A stretch of DNA of 64,000 bases from JAZDOT01 sp043798355 (GTDB lineage: Bacteria; Patescibacteriota; Gracilibacteria; Peribacterales; Peribacteraceae): the NCBI GenBank assembly GCA_043798355.1, contig JAZDOT010000002.1, positions 17,022 through 81,021 of the forward strand. Direction: 5' to 3'. How positions within the stretch are numbered: position 1 is the first letter of the stretch; each line of letters opens with the position of its first letter. The notes beneath the pieces were generated by a model, which saw only the letters and a list, made by a program, of their open reading frames with translations, made no database searches and was not told the DNA's origin. The translations under genes and the position numbers were made by a program. This document shows positions 58,551 to 64,000 of the stretch, in pieces.

Positions 58551-60829
58551 AAATTTGGAATGCCGCATTCTTTCCCTTCGCCTCGCGCAATTTATTGGCG
58601 AAGCGGTGGGCTTCATTGCGAATGCGCATCAGGAGGTACTTCGCCTGCGAGCCTTCCGGAAACGGAACCGGAGATGGATCATCCGGAACGAAGATTTGTT
58701 CCTCCTGCTTCGCGAGACCGATGACCGGGATCTGGATATTCAGTTCGGTGAGAACACGAACGACTGCGCTCACTTGCCCCTTGCCGCCGTCGATGACGAG
58801 GAGGTCGGGGCGGGCAGAGAGAGAGGGATCTTCTCTGTGCTCGGCGAAGAGGTAGACCATGGTGGTTCCCTGAACGTCCGGATGCGCTTCCCGGATTTTC
58901 CGCACTTTCTCTCCCAGGACAGGCGGCAAATTTTCTGCCCGTCGGAAACCGAGCTCTGCATAGAACTCTTCCATCGGCAGGAAGATGCGGATGTAGATTT
59001 TTTTAAGTTTCATCTTTTTGGCTTTCTGTAGCAATTTTCTGATCATAAATGTTCCCAAGCCGTGGTTGCGGTGGGCAGGATGTACCCAGATGGATTTCAT
59101 TTCCACTTCATTTTTTGCGTGCGTCAGGAAGCGCCCGAGAGCGACGATATTTTCTCCTTTCCTCGCCACGAAGAAATCGCGATAGTTCATGTCCTCCAAA
59201 CTCAGATGTTCGGGCTCCTCGCGCATGAGGTGTTCGATGATGGTCTCCTCATTTTTGCGTGCCGGCCCGAACGAGTATCCCAGCGTTTTCCATTGATTCT
59301 CCTCATGTTTCAGGTTGCTGATGAGATGCCGCAGCCGTCGCCGGATTACCTCCTGCAGAGCACGATAATCATCCACGTCTCCGCGCTTGAGCGTGCGGAT
59401 AGCGAACGAGCGATAGAGATCATTCGCCGCTTTTCCGTCCAGGGCGACCACCATGCTTCCCGAGGTCTCGGTGCCCGAAAGATGTGAGATGTCGTACCCC
59501 TCGATGCGCCGCGGGATCGCAGGCAGGTTCAGGAGATCTTTCAATTCTCTGAGGGCTTCCGCGATATTGCGCGCTTCCGCTTCCCAGCGCGTTTCCCTGG
59601 AGCGCATGCGTTCCACCGCATTCTCTTCCGCGAGGGCGAGGAGCTTCGACTTCTTTCCACGCTCAGGAACGCGTACTTCCACCGCCCCCTTCCTTTGCTC
59701 TCTCAGCCACTGCCCGAGGACATGCTTCTCCGCCGGCTCGGCTCCCATGACGATCACGGGCGGGATCTCCGGAGCGGAGTGATAGTACTGCTGGAGGAAC
59801 TGTTCGAGCGCACTTTCCACCGTCTCGGCTCTGCCCGTGAGGGGGAACTCCTTGTCCGCGATGACCCGACCGGAGCGCACCTGGAGGAGCACGACATTGG
59901 CCCGTCCTCCGAGCACAGCCACGCCAATGACGTCGAGATCCTCTCCCGACGTATCCGAGACGATCTGCTTCTCCTGCATGCTGCGGATGTTGGCAAGGAC
60001 ATCGCGGAAACGCGCCGCCTGTTCAAATTTTCGCGCTTTGGCCGCTTCCGCCATGCGTTGCCGCGCAAGCATCTCCACGCCTGCGGCGTCCCCCTTCAGG
60101 AATTTCCGTATGCCGCCGATGATCTTCCCTCGATATTGTTCCGGGTTGATCAGTCCGATGCACGGGGCACTGCACTGGCGGATGTGGTAGTCGAGGCACG
60201 GGGTGGGGCGGTCGCGGTGGCTGATTGTAACGCCGATTGGAACGCCAGAGGGTCGACCGGTCTTCCTTTTTTGCAAAGCAATTGATAATTGAATCCTTGC
60301 GTTGAGGCTTGGGGATAATTTCCATCCTGCATGCGCGGAAGGGGAAGATCTTGCGCAGCATCGTGAGAGTCGAGTGCACTTCGGAGGCGTTCGTAAAGGG
60401 GCCGAAGTACTCCGCGCCGTCTTCGGTCATGCGGCGAACAACGGTGATGCCCGGATACGCTTCTGCATTGCCGATCCGGACGTACACGTAATTCTTGTCG
60501 TCCTTCATGAGGACGTTGTACTTGGGTTTGTTCTCCTTGATGAGATTGGTCTCGAGCACGAGCGCTTCGAGTTCCGTTGTGGTCACGGTCACGGAGAAGT
60601 CCTCGGCATGTTCCATGAGGGAACGCTTCCATGGCCCGAGGGCATTCTTGCTGCCTTCCGAGACGTAGCTTCCGAGGCGGTTCCGGAGATTTTTCGCTTT
60701 GCCGACATAGAGGATCGTTCCCTTGTGATCGAGCCACCGGTAGACGCCCGGGGATGTCGGTGCCTTTGCAATGCGCTTGCTGAGTGTTTGCAGTTTCTTT
60801 TGTGCTTGATCTTGGTGATCTTTCTTCAT
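58537..60829 (-). CDS. uvrC: UvrC excinuclease subunit, frameshifted, with inserted GNAT domain
   Basis: UvrC makes both incisions in nucleotide excision repair. The N-terminal GIY-YIG domain from ATG 60829 (SPGVYRWLDHKGTILYVGKA) runs to about 60270 in one frame. Reading must shift by +1 near an A6 run (60270-60277) to continue as RPTPCLDYHIRQCSAPCIGL, the UVR motif (KARKFEQAARFRD) and the RNase-H-like domain (GYDISHLSGTETSGSMVV, PDLLVIDGGKGQVSAVV, RNEAHRFANKLRE). Between those halves lies a complete GNAT acetyltransferase. The usual C-terminal tandem HhH is absent; the stop lies inside element C. Programmed slippage, a real mutation or an assembly error are all possible. Confidence 0.85.
58813..59325 (-). 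other. GNAT acetyltransferase domain inserted in UvrC
   Basis: About 170 residues between RALQEVIRRRLRHL and PDLLVIDGGKG. Acetyl-CoA-loop pattern is in SIWVHPAHRNHGLGTFMIRK (R-x-x-G-x-G), followed by KKIYIRIFLPMEEFYAELGF and a final strand. It lies within the RNase-H-like nuclease domain but leaves catalytic Asp, Asp and His positions intact. Confidence 0.85.
60277..60294. repeat. heptamer array at the uvrC frameshift point
   Basis: Two to three 7-nt units caattgataattgaat-like, immediately beside the A6 run. A 7-nt unit count change alters frame by one. Confidence 0.6.
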
Positions 60830-60847
60830 GATCCTATCATAACCGAT

Positions 60848-61699
60848 GTGTCTGTATCCGTCTCCGCCTTCGGCTCCGCCGCGGCTCCGCTCGTCTCCGC
60901 CCTCGTCCACTCCACGCGCACGCCCAAAGATGCCGTTGCGTGCGTACGGAGCCTGCTGAAGCAGACCATTGCGGACAGGCTGGAGATCATCCTCATCGAT
61001 AATCATTCCGAAGACGATTCCATCGGAATTTTCCGCAATACCTTCGGCGGGCATCCTCTCGTGCGCATCGTCGAGACGAAGGGGAATCTCGGCTTCGGCC
61101 GGGGGAACAATCTGGGCGCGCGCTATGCCACGGGCGAGTATCTCCTCATCATCAATCCGGATACCACGCTGCGCGCGGATGCCCTCGAGCGGATGCTAGA
61201 GATCCTGCGGCACGATCCTCTGATCGGCATTCTCGCGCCGCGCCTCGAGTTCGACGACGGGACCGTGCGCGATTCGTACCGCACCTTTCCGACCATCCTC
61301 GACATCGTCATCAAACGCTCCGGCGTTTTCCAGCGTCTCTTCCACAGGCGCCTCGAGCGTTACCTCCAGCGGAACGTGCGTACCATCGATATGCGGGATA
61401 CCGACTGGGTCGCCGGGGGATGCATATTCCTGCACATGGATCTCTACCGGAAACTCGGAGGATTCGACGAACGCTTCTTCCTCTTCTTTGAGGATACGGA
61501 TCTCTGCCGACGGTGCTGGGAGGCCGGTCAGCGTGTTGTCTATTGCCCGAGTATCCGCGCGGCCGACAGCAAACAGCGTCTCAGCGGCGGCGGCTTTTTC
61601 TCCATTTTCTTCCGTATGACGGGGCGGGCGCATCTCGTGAGTGCGGTGAAGTACTTCTGGAAATGGCGGGGGAAGCCGCTCCCGAGAGTTCCGTCTTGA
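60848..61699 (+). CDS. family 2 glycosyltransferase (rhamnosyltransferase-like)
   Basis: Protein of 283 residues from a GTG. GT-A fold: VSALVHSTRTPKDAVACVRS, LEIILIDNHSEDDSIGIF, LGFGRGNNLGARYATGEYLL, IINPDTTLRADALERML with DxD-like NPDT, and DWVAGGCIFLHMDLYRKLGG then FDERFFLFFEDTDLCRRCWE. This matches WbbL/rhamnosyltransferase GT2 enzymes for surface polysaccharide. Divergent from uvrC with an 18-nt gap; no ATG fits. Confidence 0.86.
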   Translation: MSVSVSAFGSAAAPLVSALVHSTRTPKDAVACVRSLLKQTIADRLEIILIDNHSEDDSIGIFRNTFGGHPLVRIVETKGNLGFGRGNNLGARYATGEYLLIINPDTTLRADALERMLEILRHDPLIGILAPRLEFDDGTVRDSYRTFPTILDIVIKRSGVFQRLFHRRLERYLQRNVRTIDMRDTDWVAGGCIFLHMDLYRKLGGFDERFFLFFEDTDLCRRCWEAGQRVVYCPSIRAADSKQRLSGGGFFSIFFRMTGRAHLVSAVKYFWKWRGKPLPRVPS

Positions 61700-61747
61700 T
61701 TTTTGTTGACCGGATCCCGCTTTTTCCATACCCTTCATGGGCTTTTC

Positions 61748-62467
61748 ATGGCAATGGTTCCCCTCATAGCTCTGGCGCGCACGAAAGAGAAGCCCAACCG
61801 GCTGCGGACGGCAGGCAAAGTGCCGTGCATCCTGTACGGAAATGACACTCCGGCAACCCCCCTCATGTGCGACTATAAAGACCTTCGGAAAGCGTACATC
61901 ACGGCAGGCGAGAGCACGCTTGTCGATCTCGCGATCGGAGGGAAGAGCGTCCCCGTCCTCTTTCACGCGACCGATATCCATCCCGTTTCCAATCGCATCA
62001 CGCACGTTGATTTCTACGCGGTGGACATGAAGAAGGAGATCGAGGCGCACGTCATGCTGCACTTCACTGGCGAAGCTCCCGGCGTGAAGGATCTCGGCGG
62101 CGTGCTCGTCATTCCTCACGATCACGTCACCGTGCGCTGCCTCCCCTCTGCCCTTCCTCACACTATCGAAGTGAGCGTTGCGTCTCTCGCAGCATTCGGC
62201 GCATCCGTCACAGTCGGGGATCTGAAGGTGCCGCAGGGGGTGCATATCCAGGAATCCAAGAGCACCGTCCTCGTGCTCGTGCAGGAGCCGCGCAAGGAAG
62301 AAGTCATCGAAGCGCCTGTCGCCGCGGTGGTTGCCGAAGGGGCGGAAGCCGCTCAGGGCGAAGGGGCGGAAGCCGGCAAAGAAGAAGGAAGCAAGGTGGA
62401 GGCGGGGAAAGAGCCGGAAAAAGCCGAAAAATCGGATAAGGGCAAGGGGCCTCCCGCCAAGAAATAG
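61748..62467 (+). CDS. rplY: 50S ribosomal protein L25 (CTC form) with long tail
   Basis: Protein of 239 residues: N-terminal 5S-RNA-binding L25 domain (LIALARTKEKPNRLRTAGKV, CILYGND), then the TL5/CTC beta domain (VSNRITHVDFYAVDMKKEIE, LGGVLVIPHDHVTVRCLPSA). The last 50 residues are a low-complexity acidic/Lys tail with EGAEA and KEEG/KEPEKAEK repeats. ATG 61748 is followed by a second ATG at 61754. Confidence 0.93.
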   Translation: MAMVPLIALARTKEKPNRLRTAGKVPCILYGNDTPATPLMCDYKDLRKAYITAGESTLVDLAIGGKSVPVLFHATDIHPVSNRITHVDFYAVDMKKEIEAHVMLHFTGEAPGVKDLGGVLVIPHDHVTVRCLPSALPHTIEVSVASLAAFGASVTVGDLKVPQGVHIQESKSTVLVLVQEPRKEEVIEAPVAAVVAEGAEAAQGEGAEAGKEEGSKVEAGKEPEKAEKSDKGKGPPAKK

Positions 62468-62487
62468 ACGCATCTCACACATTCGCA

Positions 62488-63513
62488 ATGACGTTTCTCT
62501 CGCGGTTCCTCACGACGCTTGTCTTCCTTCTCGCCTGTCTCACCGGAGGCGCTCTGTTCGTCCATATTTTCACGGGGTCTCCGATTCCTGCTCCGGTGCG
62601 CAGTCGGGCGATGACGCGCAGTCTTCCGGTAGACACATCCGTACCCATGATCGCTCCCGTCCTCTCCCGGTTTTCGCTCCTGCCGGTCCTCACCGGAGAG
62701 AAACCGCTCGTCGCGGTGGTGATCGAGAATCATCCGACCGCGCGCCCCCACCAGCGCGGTCTGCAGGATGCTCTCCTCATTGAGGAATTTTTTGTGGAAG
62801 GCTACATCTCCCGCTTCGCAGCCATCTTCGATGCGCGGCGGTTACCGCCCCTCCTCGGTCCCGTCCGATCGCTCCGGCCGTACTTCATCGACGCACTCGT
62901 TCCGCTTGTCCATGTCATTCTCCATGCCGGGGGGAGTCCGGAAGCGTTCGAGCGCGTGCGGTCGGATTCCTCCATCACGGCGATCAACGGACTGAAGTAC
63001 TCCAAAGAGTTTTTCCGGGATGACTCTGTCCCCGCCCCCCACAATCTCTTCACGGGAGCTCTGGAGGTTTCGCCGCTTCTCCCTGCGGAAATCACTCCGG
63101 CGTCCTGGCCGCCCTATGCAACCGGCATGGCCCAGACGGGGGAACCGGCCGTGCGCGTTTCCGTGAATTTCTACAATCCGGACAATGACGTCGCCTACAC
63201 GTACGATCCTCAGACGTGGCGGTACATCCGGAAGAACGGGGAGGAAGTGAGTGATGCCCAGCCGTCCAACGTGCTCCTCCTCGAGATACCTGTAGCCGGA
63301 GAGGGGGAGGCAGGCAGGTTGCAGATCCCTGTCGCGGGAGAAGGCCGTGCGTTTCTCTTCCGGTCAGGGGTGGAAATCGAGGGGACATGGAAGAAGTACG
63401 GGCCGCAGGCGTGGTTCGTCTTCACCGATCACTTCGGCCATCCGATGGTGTTTGCGCGCGGGCAGACGTGGATGACGGTCGTCGACAGACTGGAGAGGGT
63501 GAAGTGGGAATAA
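62488..63513 (+). CDS. DUF3048 (YerB-like) exported protein
   Basis: Protein of 341 residues: signal anchor (FLTTLVFLLACLTGGALFVH), then the DUF3048 start (PLVAVVIENHPTARPHQRGL, EGYISRFAAIFDARR, LGPVRSLRPYFIDALVPLV, HAGGSPEAFERV) and C-terminal beta domain (AWFVFTDHFGHPMVFARGQT). Family function is unknown. An internal repeat (LEIPVAGEGEAGRLQIPVAG, 63284-63345) duplicates a ten-residue unit. 20 nt after rplY, likely the same unit. Confidence 0.82.
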   Translation: MTFLSRFLTTLVFLLACLTGGALFVHIFTGSPIPAPVRSRAMTRSLPVDTSVPMIAPVLSRFSLLPVLTGEKPLVAVVIENHPTARPHQRGLQDALLIEEFFVEGYISRFAAIFDARRLPPLLGPVRSLRPYFIDALVPLVHVILHAGGSPEAFERVRSDSSITAINGLKYSKEFFRDDSVPAPHNLFTGALEVSPLLPAEITPASWPPYATGMAQTGEPAVRVSVNFYNPDNDVAYTYDPQTWRYIRKNGEEVSDAQPSNVLLLEIPVAGEGEAGRLQIPVAGEGRAFLFRSGVEIEGTWKKYGPQAWFVFTDHFGHPMVFARGQTWMTVVDRLERVKWE

Positions 63514-63518
63514 GTATT

Positions 63519-63613
63519 CGTTTATCGTTTTTGGTTTATCGTTTTTCGTTCTCCGTTCCATGACGGCCATTCTTTTGACGAAGAACTAAAAACCAAAAAC
63601 AAAAAACAAACAA
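63519..63613. repeat. inverted heptamer arrays (TTTATCG/AAAAACC)
   Basis: 63519-63552 reads TTTATCGTTTTTGGTTTATC-type words; 63583-63613 reads ACTAAAAACCAAAAACAAAA-type words, their approximate complement. They fill the gap to the hibernation factor gene. Confidence 0.75.
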
Positions 63614-63636
63614 CATTATTTCACGAGCATTTCCCA

Positions 63637-63999
63637 TCATTCCCCTTCCCCAAGCATTTGCTTTCTCCCGGAGATCATGCGCCCGCGGCGGGTCTTCACC
63701 TCCTTGAAGCGCTTCAGCTGCGGTTTCAGTTTATCGATGCAGCGGTCCACCGCTTCGACCGGGTCCGGTCTGCGGGACGTCGCGCGCATCAGGGGCACGC
63801 GCGGCAGCTTCACAGTCACCGTCACTTTCACCTGATCGCGGTCTTTGCGTGTCGGTCGGCGCTCACATTCGATGCGGATGACGGATCCATCGTCCTTGAT
63901 GCGTGTGCAGTACGTCGCCGTCTTCCCGATCTTGCGGGCCATCTGGAGTCTCTGGTCATCGGAGAGATGGATACCTTTTTCGAAGTGACGAACGTCCAT
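63637..63999 (-). CDS. hpf: ribosome hibernation/HPF-YfiA family protein
   Basis: Protein of 120 residues: beta-alpha start (MDVRHFEKGIHLSDDQRLQM), IRIECERRPTRKDRDQVKVT, VTVKLPRVPLMRATSRRPDP, VEAVDRCIDKLKPQLKRFKE, the conserved YfiA helix motif. Binds the 30S decoding centre and silences ribosomes in starvation. The start lies one base from the right edge, so an upstream extension cannot be excluded. The C-terminal dimerisation domain of long HPF is absent. Confidence 0.8.
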   Translation of the reverse strand: MDVRHFEKGIHLSDDQRLQMARKIGKTATYCTRIKDDGSVIRIECERRPTRKDRDQVKVTVTVKLPRVPLMRATSRRPDPVEAVDRCIDKLKPQLKRFKEVKTRRGRMISGRKQMLGEGE

Positions 64000-64000
64000 A

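Noticed and set aside
60277..60283. dnaX-type -1 slippery site as cause of the uvrC frame change
   Set aside because: The sequence A AAA AAG is present, but the downstream frame needs a +1 (or -2) change, not -1.
1004..63613. CRISPR array
   Set aside because: Arrays have units of 6-9 nt with no spacers; no 24-40-nt repeat with unique spacers and no cas genes were seen.
1..64000. Alternative genetic code (TGA as glycine)
   Set aside because: Genes of known length end at TGA, prfB is present with its TGA frameshift site, and no conserved protein needs TGA read-through.

Overview
This window looks like a chromosome segment of a Patescibacteria (CPR) bacterium, most likely of the Peregrinibacteria/Peribacteria type; the lineage call is inferred from gene content, not from a database. 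Support comes from a compact gene set, many single-domain hypothetical proteins, long cysteine-rich multi-ribbon proteins, TrmB-like regulators, and IF3-L35-L20, RF2, EF-P and GatB next to very little biosynthesis. The standard genetic code is used: TGA ends many genes and prfB has a textbook TGA frameshift site, which argues against the TGA=Gly code of some CPR lineages. Several good promoters lie so close to the start codon that leaderless mRNAs are expected.

Layout. 1-4 kb: prfB (cut by the left edge), a PilN/PilO-like pair, infC-rpmI-rplT. 4-11.2 kb: an accessory block of three cysteine-rich paralogues on the minus strand, a divergent TrmB-like regulator with a palindromic operator, a RelE/Phd toxin-antitoxin pair, and duplicated 3' tails of both the regulator and the cysteine-rich genes. 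11.4-20.8 kb: a HEAT-repeat giant, NIF3-like, trmD, DUF167, a DsbA-like lipoprotein, a WecG-type glycosyltransferase and gpmI. 21-24 kb: UDP-GlcNAc 2-epimerase and an O-antigen-ligase-like membrane protein. 24.6-38 kb: guaA, an ECF sigma factor with a FecR-like membrane partner, efp, gatB, def, an exonuclease, nth, a second toxin-antitoxin pair, a second TrmB-like regulator, thyA and folA. 38-46 kb: a SecD carrying an inserted parvulin domain, a SecD-like lipoprotein, sugar-nucleotide and polysaccharide genes, a secreted metallopeptidase and a TrmA/RlmD-type methyltransferase. 46.2-48.9 kb: a probably acquired pair of sugar-catabolic genes bordered by hairpins. 49-64 kb: rlmH, MscS, a methyltransferase-RgpF fusion, tRNA-Glu, an exported propeller protein, a PIF1-like helicase, a frameshifted uvrC with an inserted GNAT domain, a GT2 glycosyltransferase, rplY, DUF3048 and a hibernation factor.

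Two repeat systems overlie this. First, short tandem arrays of 7-nt units (6-nt in a TTAGGG-like family) lie at more than twenty places, between genes and inside reading frames (epimerase, O-antigen ligase, guaA, metallopeptidase, uvrC), often as inverted pairs. Second, GC-rich elements of about 150-200 bp with hairpin ends occupy three convergent gene junctions. Together with palindromic inserts inside the cysteine-rich genes and duplicated gene tails, they show a small genome being remodelled by non-coding repeats.
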